A stretch of DNA of 26,213 bases from a virus. Below, one piece after another: positions 1 to 6,562 of this stretch (position 1 is the first letter of the stretch; each line of letters starts with the position of its first letter). Position numbers and translations under genes: made by a program. The stretch lies in the IMG/VR virus record IMGVR_UViG_3300025438_000119, positions 1 through 26,213 of that record; one strand, given 5' to 3'. The notes beneath the pieces were generated by a model, which was not told where the DNA came from, did not search any database, and saw nothing but the letters and a program-made list of their open reading frames with translations.

Positions 1-599
1 ACGCACTGGAGCACGAACCGCTGGGCCTCCAAGGCCGTGAAATCGCCGCTCTTCTCGCCCCGCTTGCGCAACCGACCGAACAGCTCCCCCATGCTCCGGG
101 CCTGAGCTTCAGTTACCTCGATCTGGTTGAGGCCGAAGTGGACCGGCTGCTCAGTCTTGCTGAGGAAGGCCAGAGACGACGATTGGCTAGCCAGATCCTC
201 CACCCGCAGCTTGACCAGGGGCTCATCCACCAGCTGGTTGAAGTCGTAAACCCACAGCTCATCGAAGTTGCTAAGCACCGAATAGTCCGGCTTGGGTGCG
301 AGGTAGATCCAGTAGCGCTGCAGTTGCGGGAAGTGGGGCTCCAGAGCTTTGCCCCGGCTCTTCATCTCGATCAGAACCGTGGCCCGTGTTCCCTCGATCA
401 GGGCGTCCGCCTTGCCCATGCCACCGGCCAGGCTGCCCTTGGGAATCTTGCGCTCGAAAGTGGTGCCCGCCTCTACAGAGTCAGCCCAGCCCCATGCCTG
501 CAGCAGCCGATTCACGTAGGTCTGGGCCTCGCTGTCCTCATCCCCACGGATCGAGGCCACCCAGTGGGCGAAGTTCTGCAGGGCCTGGGGGGTGCTCAA
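1..599 (-). CDS. MmeI-like type IIL/IIG restriction-modification enzyme, N-terminal part
   Basis: The minus strand stays open from a TTG at 599 to the window edge (199 codons, C-terminus outside). Residues about 46-83 carry a PD-(D/E)XK nuclease pattern: D65 in GKADALIEG, then E78 and K80 in VLIEMKSRG. This is followed by PQLQRYWIYL and FDELWVYDF, the layout of the MmeI N-terminal nuclease domain. The last residues (EAQRFVLQC) fit the helical domain that follows it. In that family one polypeptide cuts DNA and methylates adenine; the methyltransferase and target-recognition domains would lie off the left edge. TTG is chosen because no in-frame ATG occurs before residue 61, an upstream TGA closes the frame, and TGAGG lies about 9 nt ahead. 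The gene faces away from the phage operon and is probably a defence cargo or flanking host gene. Confidence 0.75.
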   Translation of the reverse strand, partial: MSTPQALQNFAHWVASIRGDEDSEAQTYVNRLLQAWGWADSVEAGTTFERKIPKGSLAGGMGKADALIEGTRATVLIEMKSRGKALEPHFPQLQRYWIYLAPKPDYSVLSNFDELWVYDFNQLVDEPLVKLRVEDLASQSSSLAFLSKTEQPVHFGLNQIEVTEAQARSMGELFGRLRKRGEKSGDFTALEAQRFVLQC

Positions 600-665
600 C
601 GGGAAAGGCCTCAGGCCCGCCGATTGTGACTGGGATCAATTCCTGATGGGATTTCGGGGAAACAG

Positions 666-782
666 TTACAGCAAGGAGAGATGCTTAGGCCCAGTAGCAG
701 GGCTCGGTGTGTCACAGCTGCTGCCAGCCGGCAAAGGCTCAGCCACCACGCGGTAAAGCCGGGCCCGCTCCTCATCGATGCG
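666..782 (-). pseudogene. Possible 3' remnant of an unknown minus-strand gene
   Basis: The last 38 codons before a TAA at 666 read like coding sequence, with host-like GC-rich third positions (RIDEERARLYRVVAEP, ending KHLSLL). Further upstream the same frame becomes merely the antisense of the ADP-ribosyltransferase remnant, and no convincing start exists. I read this as the tail end of a gene cut by the same rearrangement that truncated the neighbouring plus-strand gene; the junction would be near 780-793. The family is not recognised. It could be fortuitous. Confidence 0.3.
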
Positions 783-960
783 GCAGCGGTGCGCTGCGGT
801 GTTGATGGAGTTCGCCCCTGGCCACGGCGGCCGCGACATCTCAGGCCTGAGCAAGTTCCGCAGTGAAAAAGAGGTGCTGATCCCCGCGGCAGAGCGCTTC
901 ACGGTGCTGAGCGTGAAGGATGACGGCAAGATGATCCAAGTCAAGGTCAAGCGCGCCTAA
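778..960 (+). pseudogene. C-terminal remnant of an ADP-ribosyltransferase-like phage head morphogenesis protein
   Basis: This 60-residue frame ends with GRDISGLSKF, SEKEVLIPAA and ERFTVLSV. That is the typical end of an ART/VIP2-type fold: the ExE turn (E-K-E) followed by a V-L-I-P strand and F-x-V-L. In many phages this fold is fused to SPP1 gp7-like minor head proteins, encoded between portal and capsid protease, and the protease gene lies about 1.1 kb downstream here. Everything before the last ~55 residues is missing: the frame meets a TAA at 754-756, and the preceding DNA reads better on the other strand. The ExE alone cannot form an active enzyme, because the Arg and Ser-Thr-Ser motifs are gone. 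It is most likely a deletion remnant. An independently translated small protein is possible, but I see no ribosome binding site. Confidence 0.6.
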
Positions 961-997
961 CACCGTGCCAACATCAAACCAACAGCAGGGCAGCAGC

Positions 998-1189
998 ATG
1001 GCCAAGAGCAACCCCCCCAGCAGCACTCTCGGCGACCGGATGGCTAATGCGACCTTCAAGTGGGAAGGCGACCTGCAGGCCGCCCCTGAACGCCGGCAAG
1101 ATGGTTCTGGCATCAACTGGGCCAAGGTGGCATCTGAAACCAAGGAGATGCTTCGCCTGAATCCGCAGAACAGAAAAAAGCCCCGGTAG
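998..1189 (+). CDS. Small hypothetical phage protein
   Basis: A 63-residue, basic, polar protein (MAKSNPPSSTLGDRMANATF at the start, NPQNRKKPR at the end), not recognised. An in-frame ATG at 965 would add 11 residues. I prefer 998 because the extra stretch is Gln/Ser-rich filler, but neither start has a strong ribosome binding site. The stop codon lies inside the terminator hairpin of the opposing minus-strand genes, so the two transcription units converge here. It sits where many phages carry a small gene between the minor head protein and the protease. Confidence 0.5.
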   Translation: MAKSNPPSSTLGDRMANATFKWEGDLQAAPERRQDGSGINWAKVASETKEMLRLNPQNRKKPR

Positions 1190-1199
1190 ACCGAGGCTT
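1174..1199 (-). terminator. Intrinsic terminator for the minus-strand repressor block
   Basis: Read on the minus strand, AAGCC-T-CGGT-CT-ACCG-G-GGCTT forms a stem with a single internal mismatch. It is followed directly by a run of T (six A on the plus strand at 1174-1179). It begins about 30 bases past the stop codon of the 55-residue minus-strand gene. In the plus direction no T-run follows, so it acts mainly on minus-strand transcripts. Confidence 0.75.
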
Positions 1200-1230
1200 G
1201 CGAGTGCATGAGCACCCTTCCGATCGGAAG

Positions 1231-1398
1231 CTAGGGCGGGGCCAAGGGCGCCAATCCTTGGATGCCCAACTCTTGGGCCATCGCCAGCAGGCTTGAGCGG
1301 GAGAGAAAGATCAGCTGGAACCAAAAGTCTCCCGTGACAGGGAGCTCGTCGGCAGCCATGCAAAGCATGATCTCTTGGCGCAGGCGGTCATCTGTCAT
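1231..1398 (-). CDS. 55-residue hypothetical protein under palindrome control
   Basis: ATG at 1398 opens MTDDRLRQEIMLCMAADELP and the frame ends LAPLAPP before a TAG at 1231. The family is not recognised. Codon third positions are GC-rich like the neighbouring genes. It is last in a three-gene minus-strand run (XRE, Cys-motif protein, this). It has its own upstream palindrome with an extended -10 element (TGCTACAAT) about 40 bases ahead of the ATG, and an intrinsic terminator after it. That gene-sized packaging is the main reason to call it real. The middle is hydrophobic (FWFQLIFL-type stretch) but too short for a confident membrane call. Confidence 0.55.
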   Translation of the reverse strand: MTDDRLRQEIMLCMAADELPVTGDFWFQLIFLSRSSLLAMAQELGIQGLAPLAPP

Positions 1399-1445
1399 GG
1401 CTGGGGAGCGGTGGGACGCGAAGGCCTCTCGCCTTCATTCATATT

Positions 1446-1461
1446 GTAGCACGTTGCTAAC
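1446..1461 (-). promoter_or_regulatory. Palindromic operator overlapping a promoter (copy 1)
   Basis: On the minus strand GTTAGCAACGTGCTAC contains a perfect inverted repeat TAGCA-N3-TGCTA. Its right half runs into TGCTACAAT, a good extended -10 box (TGnTACAAT), about 40 bases upstream of the 55-residue gene. A near-identical copy (15 of 16 bases) lies at 1727-1742. The obvious candidate binder is the XRE protein encoded next door (inference). Confidence 0.6.
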
Positions 1462-1475
1462 ACCCCATAAGGGGA

Positions 1476-1700
1476 TCAGCCGGCCGCGGCCCGGTCTTTG
1501 GCTGCTGACCGCGCCTTGCGCGTCCGCTCCAGGGTCTTGGCCCGCTTGTCTGCCAGCCCTTCCGGCGTTGCCCACCAGCAGGCCCGGCAGAGGCCGCCTG
1601 GGAAGTTGCTGCGCAGGACCCGGTTGCAGTTGCATCGCGCTGCAGGTGGCTGCTTTCCTTTCAATCGCTCCCGGTAGAGCTGCTGGGTGTCGGCGGTCAT
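1476..1700 (-). CDS. Small protein with a CxC...CxxC putative zinc-binding motif
   Basis: A 74-residue protein with C23 and C25 (ARCNCNRVL) and C38 and C41 (GGLCRACWW). This is a CxC-x12-CxxC arrangement of the kind that binds one zinc ion. The C-terminal third is Lys/Arg/Ala-rich (KRAKTLERTRKARSAAK), suggesting nucleic-acid contact. An upstream GTG at 1721 would add seven residues. I prefer the ATG at 1700, because the GTG would lie almost on top of the putative -10 box. It is the middle gene of the minus-strand block and has the second palindrome directly upstream. The family is unknown to me; a small regulator is a guess. Confidence 0.6.
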   Translation of the reverse strand: MTADTQQLYRERLKGKQPPAARCNCNRVLRSNFPGGLCRACWWATPEGLADKRAKTLERTRKARSAAKDRAAAG

Positions 1701-1726
1701 TGTGCTGGGGAGCCTTTCCACTCACC

Positions 1727-1742
1727 GTAGCACTTTGCTAAC
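1727..1742 (-). promoter_or_regulatory. Palindromic operator upstream of the Cys-motif gene (copy 2)
   Basis: On the minus strand GTTAGCAAAGTGCTAC carries the same TAGCA-N3-TGCTA inverted repeat as 1446-1461, with a single base difference in the spacer. It lies just after the stop codon of the XRE gene and 27 bases before the ATG of the next gene. The right half again sits in a TGCTACGGT element resembling an extended -10. Confidence 0.6.
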
Positions 1743-1744
1743 GA

Positions 1745-1993
1745 CTAGAGGCCCAGCAGCAGGGCCGGGTCAATGTTCAGCAAGATGCAGATGCTCCGAA
1801 TCTGCCCAGGCTTTGCCGACCGCTCGCCCGAGCAGATACGGCTCACCGTGCTTCGATCCACCTCCAGCTGCTCTGCCAGCACCGCCTGGCTGATCTCCCG
1901 ATCGCGCAACATCACGGCCAATCGAGCACCAAACAGCTGACGAATCAAAGCGTCAGGCAGGAGAGTTGGCACTGGTGCGTTTTTGGCAACCAT
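1745..1993 (-). CDS. XRE-family helix-turn-helix transcriptional regulator
   Basis: An 82-residue protein with a single HTH_3-type domain. Residues about 36-57 read QAVLAEQLEVDRSTVSRICS, a standard helix-turn-helix with the usual A-L-V-S pattern. The following helices (IRSICILLNIDPALLL) complete the five-helix fold. Proteins of this size are usually phage or plasmid repressors, or antitoxin-like regulators. It is divergent from the capsid protease gene, with about 49 bases between the starts. In that gap I see no clear promoter and no copy of the palindrome. Palindromes lie downstream of it, ahead of the two genes it may control. It could instead be a moron with its own targets. Confidence 0.85.
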   Translation of the reverse strand: MVAKNAPVPTLLPDALIRQLFGARLAVMLRDREISQAVLAEQLEVDRSTVSRICSGERSAKPGQIRSICILLNIDPALLLGL

Positions 1994-2042
1994 CGCCAGA
2001 TCGTAATAGAAGCGGCCTCAAGTTGCACACAGCTGCATTCAG

Positions 2043-3323
2043 GTGCTGTTGGAGTTCAGGTTCGATCGCTCAGCAATTGGCAACTGGCAGGAAACCCCTG
2101 AAGGCTTCCTGCGCATTCGTGCGACCTTCGCCCGAACTGGTTGCCAGACCTATCGAAACTTCGATGGATCGCAACGTGTTGAGTATCGCCCTGAATCCGA
2201 GGTGGCCAGAGAGGATTCCTTCCTCTCCCTTGGTGGCCTCCCGGTCACCCTGGAACATCCGCCGCAGCTGCTCACCCCCGACACCGCTCGGCAGTACCAG
2301 CGCGGCGCCAGCGGCACCCACGTCACCTACGACAACGGTTTTGTTCACGGCACCGTGGTCTTAACGGACCGCGAGGCCATTGAGGCCGTGAAGCGTGGTG
2401 ATGCCACTGAGCTCAGTGTTGGCTACCGCTGCGAATACGACGCAACCCCTGGCGTCGCACCCGATGGCACCCGTTTCGACGGCACCCAGAGGTCGATCAG
2501 CGGGAACCATCACGCCATCACCAGCAAGGCTCGCGCCGGCTCTGAGGTGCGCTTGCACTTCGACAGCGCCGATCAACCGTCCTGGGTTGGCATCAGCACC
2601 GAATCATTCCAAACCCCTACCGAGGAGCCCGACATGGCCGCCCGCACCGCCCGCACCGACATGAAGCCCGAGGCTCCTAAAGGTGGAATGCCCAAAGACG
2701 AAGACGAAGAAAAGCCCATGGCCTCTGATGAAGACATGGAAGACATGGAGGAAGACGACGACGACGAAGAAGGGATGAGCTTCCCTCCCGTCAAGCCGAA
2801 GGCCAAGGCCAAAACGGATTCCGCCGACAACCGCACCGTTCCCTGGGCCGTCTACAAGGCCTCCCTCGATGACCTGGCCGCGGCTGAGCAGCGGTTCGAC
2901 GCCCTGGAGGAACAGATCACTGAAATCGAAAAGCAGCTGGACGCTCGCACCGACAGCTCCATTGACCAGCAGCGGCTCGACGCCCTGGTGGCTGAACGGG
3001 TTGAGGTGCTCGACAAGGCGGCCGCCATCACCGGTGCGCGCAGTCGCCACGACGGCCTGACGAACCGCCAGGTGCAGGAGCTGGCCCTGAAGTCCGGTGG
3101 CGTGAAGGTGGATCAGATCGAAACCCGCAGCGACGACTACGTGGCCGCCCGTTTCGACGCGGCCCATGAAGCGGCCGCCCCGCTCGTTTCCGGCACCGCC
3201 GAGGCCTTGGCCCTGCAGCTGCAGGGGCTCACTACCCCGCGCAGTGACGCGGCCCGCGACAACATCGCCGCCGCCGAGCAGGAGATGGCAGACACAACCT
3301 CGAACGCCTGGAAAAACTCCTGA
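2043..3323 (+). CDS. DUF2213 prohead protease with C-terminal scaffold region
   Basis: A 426-residue protein. Residues 1-170 match the DUF2213 capsid-maturation protease layout: TPEGFLRIRATFARTG, then LPVTLEHPPQ with the likely catalytic H72, ELSVGY with likely S125, and NHHAIT plus RAGSEVRL. In this family the protease trims scaffold and capsid during head maturation. Residues about 218-245 are almost all Asp/Glu, and 255-300 form a heptad-rich coiled coil (AEQRFDALEEQITEIEKQL), typical of an attached scaffold. The listed start is GTG. A TTG two codons later (2049, MEFRFDRSAIG) has CAGG five bases ahead and may be the true start. It opens the plus-strand late operon. An internal start at 2634 is described separately. 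Confidence 0.85.
   Translation: MLLEFRFDRSAIGNWQETPEGFLRIRATFARTGCQTYRNFDGSQRVEYRPESEVAREDSFLSLGGLPVTLEHPPQLLTPDTARQYQRGASGTHVTYDNGFVHGTVVLTDREAIEAVKRGDATELSVGYRCEYDATPGVAPDGTRFDGTQRSISGNHHAITSKARAGSEVRLHFDSADQPSWVGISTESFQTPTEEPDMAARTARTDMKPEAPKGGMPKDEDEEKPMASDEDMEDMEEDDDDEEGMSFPPVKPKAKAKTDSADNRTVPWAVYKASLDDLAAAEQRFDALEEQITEIEKQLDARTDSSIDQQRLDALVAERVEVLDKAAAITGARSRHDGLTNRQVQELALKSGGVKVDQIETRSDDYVAARFDAAHEAAAPLVSGTAEALALQLQGLTTPRSDAARDNIAAAEQEMADTTSNAWKNS
2634..3323 (+). CDS. Putative nested scaffold protein (internal start in the protease gene)
   Basis: Inside the protease gene an in-frame ATG (M198 of the long form) is preceded by GAGGAG with six bases between, one of the best ribosome binding sites in the window. 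Translation from there gives 229 residues: a basic start (MAARTARTDMKPEAPKGG), the acidic run, then the coiled-coil scaffold part, without the protease. This is the same arrangement as lambda Nu3 nested in gene C. The site falls exactly at the boundary between the protease domain and the scaffold, which supports function. That it is used is an inference. Confidence 0.45.
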   Translation: MAARTARTDMKPEAPKGGMPKDEDEEKPMASDEDMEDMEEDDDDEEGMSFPPVKPKAKAKTDSADNRTVPWAVYKASLDDLAAAEQRFDALEEQITEIEKQLDARTDSSIDQQRLDALVAERVEVLDKAAAITGARSRHDGLTNRQVQELALKSGGVKVDQIETRSDDYVAARFDAAHEAAAPLVSGTAEALALQLQGLTTPRSDAARDNIAAAEQEMADTTSNAWKNS

Positions 3324-3359
3324 TCCAGACCATTTAACCCGCCCCTTTGCAACCGTCCA

Positions 3360-3929
3360 ATGGCCCAGACTTACACCACGAACGCCGGAACCGGCCCTGC
3401 TGTCGGCGTTGGCACCGACTACCCGATGCAGCTGGCCCCAGGCCAGGCCGGTGATCTGTTCGACATCTCGGACACCGTCACAATCAGCGGGAACAACGAA
3501 ACGGCTGCCCGCATCGCCTACGGCTCGCCGTTGGTGCGCAACGGCAGCGGCCTCCTGCCCAATTCCGTTTCCGTTGCGGCTGGCGCGGCCACCCTGCTGG
3601 GCATCAGCTACCGGACCGATCGGGATTCTCTGAATCACCGCGAGAACGCCGACCCTTACCTGGGCGGCCCGGCCATCGGCGATGCCGTCAACGTCCTGAA
3701 GGTCGGCGCGATCTACCTGCCGGTTTGGGAAGACGTTGCCGTTGCCGTTGCGCTCCGCTACTTCGCCACCGGCGCCAATGCCGGCCAGTGGGGCACTACA
3801 GCCTCTGCTGGCAACAGCCTCGCGCTGACGGCTGGCTCCTGGGAGATCGAGCGGCCGGCCAGCGCCGGTGGCCTGATCGTCCTGCGGATCAACACCCCGC
3901 AGGCCATCGCCGTCACGGCTGACGCCTGA
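3360..3929 (+). CDS. Structural cement (decoration) protein, Gp24-like
   Basis: A 189-residue protein rich in small residues. Its pattern GDLFDISDTVTISGNNETAA, then ARIAYGSPLVRNG, a GISYRTDR segment and GDAVNVLKVGAIYLPVWEDV is what I recall for proteins annotated as structural cement protein Gp24, which bind the outside of the capsid shell and stabilise it. It lies between protease/scaffold and major capsid protein, the usual place for a decoration protein. The ATG is chosen as the first in-frame start; no good ribosome binding site precedes it, so coupling to upstream translation is possible. The assignment rests on pattern memory and position. Confidence 0.7.
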   Translation: MAQTYTTNAGTGPAVGVGTDYPMQLAPGQAGDLFDISDTVTISGNNETAARIAYGSPLVRNGSGLLPNSVSVAAGAATLLGISYRTDRDSLNHRENADPYLGGPAIGDAVNVLKVGAIYLPVWEDVAVAVALRYFATGANAGQWGTTASAGNSLALTAGSWEIERPASAGGLIVLRINTPQAIAVTADA

Positions 3930-3981
3930 TCACCGCATCAATCCCACCATCTCGACCACTTAACGCCCTGGAGGCAATTCA

Positions 3982-4926
3982 ATGAGCCATCGAACCGATG
4001 CCGACGCTTACCAATCCGGGGCGTTTCTGGCCGACCAACTGCAGCACCTCATCCCTGGAGTGCTGCGCAAGCCCTACGCGGAGATCGTCTACCCCCGCAT
4101 CTGCCCAGTCAGCTATGAGGTGGACCCGGGCGCAACGTCCATCAAGCGCACCATCTGGGACCGCACCGGTGACTTCGATCTGATCGGCGACGCCGCCGAC
4201 GATCTGCCCCGGTCTGGCACGAAGGTGGGTGAAATCGTCAACGGCATCAGAACCTTCGGCGGTTCGTTCGACTACACCCAGGATGAACTGCTGGCCGCAA
4301 AGATGGCCGGCGTTTCGCTCACCACTGAGCGGGCCGACGCTGTGCGCGACGCCTACGAACGCCGCAACAACCTCACATGCTTGTTTGGCCGCGGCGGCAC
4401 GGGCCTGAAGGGGATGCTGAATCACCCGGCTATCTCCCGCGTTGCTGTCACCGGCAACAACACGGACGCCTGGTTTGACGACGACGACATCACCCCGCAG
4501 CAGATGCTCGATCTGCTGAACTTCGGCGTCACCGCGATGCGGGCCAACAGCCGCCAGGTGGAGCAACCCAACACCCTGTTGATGGCTGAATCTGACCACC
4601 GCATTGTAAGCACCACCTGCCGTTCAACCACCGACAACACATCGGTGCTGGAGCTGTTCCTCAAGCAGAACCCCGGCATCACTTCGGTGGAGCCGATCAA
4701 CGAGCTCGATCCAGCCAACAGCGGCGGCAACCTCACCGCCAAGCGGATGCTGTTCTACCGGAAGGATCCGACCAAAGGCAAGTTTCACATCCCCTTGAAG
4801 CTCACCTTTTTGCCCCCGCAGCCCAGAAACCTGAAGTTCATTGTCCCTTCGATGAGCAAGATCGGCGGCTTCATCCCTGACTTCCCGCTGGCCTTCATCT
4901 ACATCGAAGACGGCGGCAACACCTGA
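3982..4926 (+). CDS. Major capsid protein (DUF2184 / HK97-fold type)
   Basis: A 314-residue protein starting with an ATG preceded by GGAGG nine bases upstream, as expected for a highly expressed gene. The N-terminus (GAFLADQLQHLIPGVLRKPY, then ARICPVSYEV-like PRICPVSYEVDPG) and the following TSIKRTIWDRTG and FGGSFDYTQDELLAAKMAG segments fit DUF2184 capsid proteins. So does the end (NLKFIVPSMSKIGGFIPDFP). These adopt the HK97/encapsulin fold and form the icosahedral shell. There is no long N-terminal scaffold domain, consistent with scaffold function being supplied by the protease gene. Its length and its position after the cement gene are normal for the family. Confidence 0.88.
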   Translation: MSHRTDADAYQSGAFLADQLQHLIPGVLRKPYAEIVYPRICPVSYEVDPGATSIKRTIWDRTGDFDLIGDAADDLPRSGTKVGEIVNGIRTFGGSFDYTQDELLAAKMAGVSLTTERADAVRDAYERRNNLTCLFGRGGTGLKGMLNHPAISRVAVTGNNTDAWFDDDDITPQQMLDLLNFGVTAMRANSRQVEQPNTLLMAESDHRIVSTTCRSTTDNTSVLELFLKQNPGITSVEPINELDPANSGGNLTAKRMLFYRKDPTKGKFHIPLKLTFLPPQPRNLKFIVPSMSKIGGFIPDFPLAFIYIEDGGNT

Positions 4927-4970
4927 TCCGGTTTCCTTCGCAGCACCTCCACCCCTCCGCCCCCGAGCCA

Positions 4971-5444
4971 ATGAGCACTACCCCCTCCAACCCTCCAGTG
5001 GCCGCCAAGAGCGCCAAGGATTCAGCACCCGCCGGCCTCCTGGCGATCGTCTACACCCCTGAGGTGAACGAGCCCAGCCTGCAGACCTGCCCCGGGGGCA
5101 GCATCTCCTGGGCTTTCGGCCCGATCAACCGGGCCACCACTCTGCGGATCAACCCAGGCCTCAATGGCCCGATTCCCCGCGATCTATGGGAGAAGGCCAA
5201 GGCCAGGCCAGACACCCAAATCCTGATGGGTCGCAACATCCTTCAGGAGATCGAGCTGCCGCCCGATGGCGCGGCCGGCCCTGACCTGGAGATCAAGGCC
5301 TTGCAAGCGCCGGCTGCCACCCGGCTGATCTACGGCTGCCGCGACACGTCACGCCTGCAACAGTGGCTGCGCGCCGAGGATCGCCAGCAGATCCGCGAGC
5401 GCCTGGCCGCTCGAATCAAGGAGCTGGAGGAAGGCAAGCTCTGA
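4971..5444 (+). CDS. Hypothetical protein between capsid and connector genes
   Basis: A 157-residue protein. The first 20 residues are Pro/Ala/Ser-rich and probably flexible. The middle (CPGGSISWAFGPINRATTLR and GLNGPIPRDLWEKAKARPD) looks like a compact beta/alpha domain, and the last 40 residues are helical and charged (RLQQWLRAEDRQQIRERLAA). The family is not recognised. It ends with a TGA overlapping the next ATG, which ties it to the head-completion genes. A head-tail interface or minor head role is inferred from position only. Confidence 0.6.
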   Translation: MSTTPSNPPVAAKSAKDSAPAGLLAIVYTPEVNEPSLQTCPGGSISWAFGPINRATTLRINPGLNGPIPRDLWEKAKARPDTQILMGRNILQEIELPPDGAAGPDLEIKALQAPAATRLIYGCRDTSRLQQWLRAEDRQQIRERLAARIKELEEGKL

Positions 5445-5752
5445 TGGCCATTCCCACCATGGCGGAGTTCATCGACCGGTTCCCTGAGCTTCAGGTCCAC
5501 AGCTTCGCCCAGCGGGACGAGGCCCTGGCCGCGGCCGGCCGCCGGTGCCCCGAATCCGTCTGGGCTGATCTTCAGTTCGACGGTGCCGGCTTCTATGCCG
5601 CGCACCTCATTGCCTCCCGTGTTCGAGAGGTGGGGGCCCAGGTGGGCCAGCCGGTGCAAAGCGCTGGCAGCGGCCTGCTCTCCACTCATTACGGCCAGCA
5701 GTTTGACGAGCTCTCGCAGTGCTTGCCCTGCACCAGTGGATTCTCAGTCTGA
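5444..5752 (+). CDS. DUF4054-type head-tail connector protein
   Basis: A 102-residue protein starting at the ATG that overlaps the previous stop (ATGA). The pattern MAEFIDRFPELQ, W-A-D-L-Q, AAHLIAS and GSGLLSTHYGQQFDEL matches the helical connector family DUF4054: an N-terminal F-x-x-x-F-P-E motif, an alanine-rich AHL helix, and a G-x-x-S turn near the end. Related proteins such as SPP1 gp15 and HK97 gp6 form the ring under the portal to which the tail docks. A longer in-frame reading from 5363 exists but overlaps the previous gene and lacks support. Confidence 0.7.
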   Translation: MAIPTMAEFIDRFPELQVHSFAQRDEALAAAGRRCPESVWADLQFDGAGFYAAHLIASRVREVGAQVGQPVQSAGSGLLSTHYGQQFDELSQCLPCTSGFSV

Positions 5753-6156
5753 TGTTTTCTCCTGAGCCGGCCACCAACTACGGCAACCTGGCCAACGCCA
5801 GCCTGGCGTTCACCGTGGCTGGGCCTGACCTGACGGTGGACACCACTACCGGCAATGAGGTGGCCAATTCCGTTGTGGTGGAGTACCTCGCCACGTTGAA
5901 GGTGAGCAACGCCACATGGGCCAAGCAGGTGGGCGTGGATGAAACCACATTTCCCTGCTCCGGCCGGCTGCTCAGCCCTGCTCAGCTTGATCCGCGCATC
6001 GTGTCGGGGAGCAAGGCGGCCGCCGTGATCAACGGCCGGCAGGGGCGGTTTGAGCTACGGGAAGACCTGGGCGCCCCGGTGGGTGCCATGCCGTTGCTTC
6101 GCCAGCAAATCACCGGGATTTTCCGGGTCACTGGAGGCCGCGGCGATGGCGCTTGA
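5752..6156 (+). CDS. Putative head-tail joining protein
   Basis: A 134-residue protein whose ATG overlaps the DUF4054 stop by four bases (MFSPEPATNYGNLANASLAF). It looks beta-rich: VVVEYLATLKVS, a TFPCSGRLLSP turn, GRQGRFELREDLG and QITGIFRVTGG. That fits the small beta-barrel stopper or adaptor proteins found at this position (SPP1 gp16-like), but I cannot name the family with certainty. It overlaps the following gene by 11 bases. An upstream ATG at 5719 would add 11 residues but lies inside the preceding gene. Confidence 0.55.
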   Translation: MFSPEPATNYGNLANASLAFTVAGPDLTVDTTTGNEVANSVVVEYLATLKVSNATWAKQVGVDETTFPCSGRLLSPAQLDPRIVSGSKAAAVINGRQGRFELREDLGAPVGAMPLLRQQITGIFRVTGGRGDGA

Positions 6157-6562
6157 TGCTCAGCTGCAGGGCGTTCTTGACGATGCGTGGGGCCGTTTCA
6201 GCGCCTACGTGGATGAACGCCTTACCAAGGAAATCACAGAACCGAAATGGCCATGGCCCAACGGTGAATCACCGCGGGACATCGTGGACACGGGGGACCT
6301 GCGCGCTTCCCAGTCCATGACTGTGGCCAGCCAGCCAGGAACGCTCGAGACGAAATACCGGTGGAGCGCCCCCTATGCCCCCACGGTTCACGACGGCGCC
6401 GTTTTCAAGGCAACGGACGCCGAAGGGAACGCCCGCACCATGACTGCTAGGCCCTGGACCCGTGAGGTGATCCGGGATCGCGTCAGGCTTCAGACAGCGT
6501 TCAAGCTTCACTTCACCATGGCCGCGAAACGCCGGGCCGGCCGCCTGGGGGGGACGCCATGA
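6146..6562 (+). CDS. HK97 gp10-like tail completion protein
   Basis: A 138-residue protein starting MALDAQLQGVLDDAWGRFSA. The helical N-terminus is followed by DTGDLRASQS, then WSAPYAPTVHDGA and ARPWTREVIRD. This Y-A-x-x-V-H-x-G ... A-R-P-W signature is the hallmark of the HK97 gp10 / lambda Z-type family, which finishes the tail end before it joins the head. The start is the ATG overlapping the previous gene by 11 bases; an upstream frame from 6050 would be antisense-like filler. The C-terminal KRRAGRLGG tail is strongly basic. Confidence 0.75.
   Translation: MALDAQLQGVLDDAWGRFSAYVDERLTKEITEPKWPWPNGESPRDIVDTGDLRASQSMTVASQPGTLETKYRWSAPYAPTVHDGAVFKATDAEGNARTMTARPWTREVIRDRVRLQTAFKLHFTMAAKRRAGRLGGTP

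Noticed and set aside
138-646. Two overlapping plus-strand reading frames of 163 and 116 codons
   Set aside because: They are antisense of the MmeI-like gene, which shows a nuclease motif and sensible composition; the plus-strand peptides match nothing.
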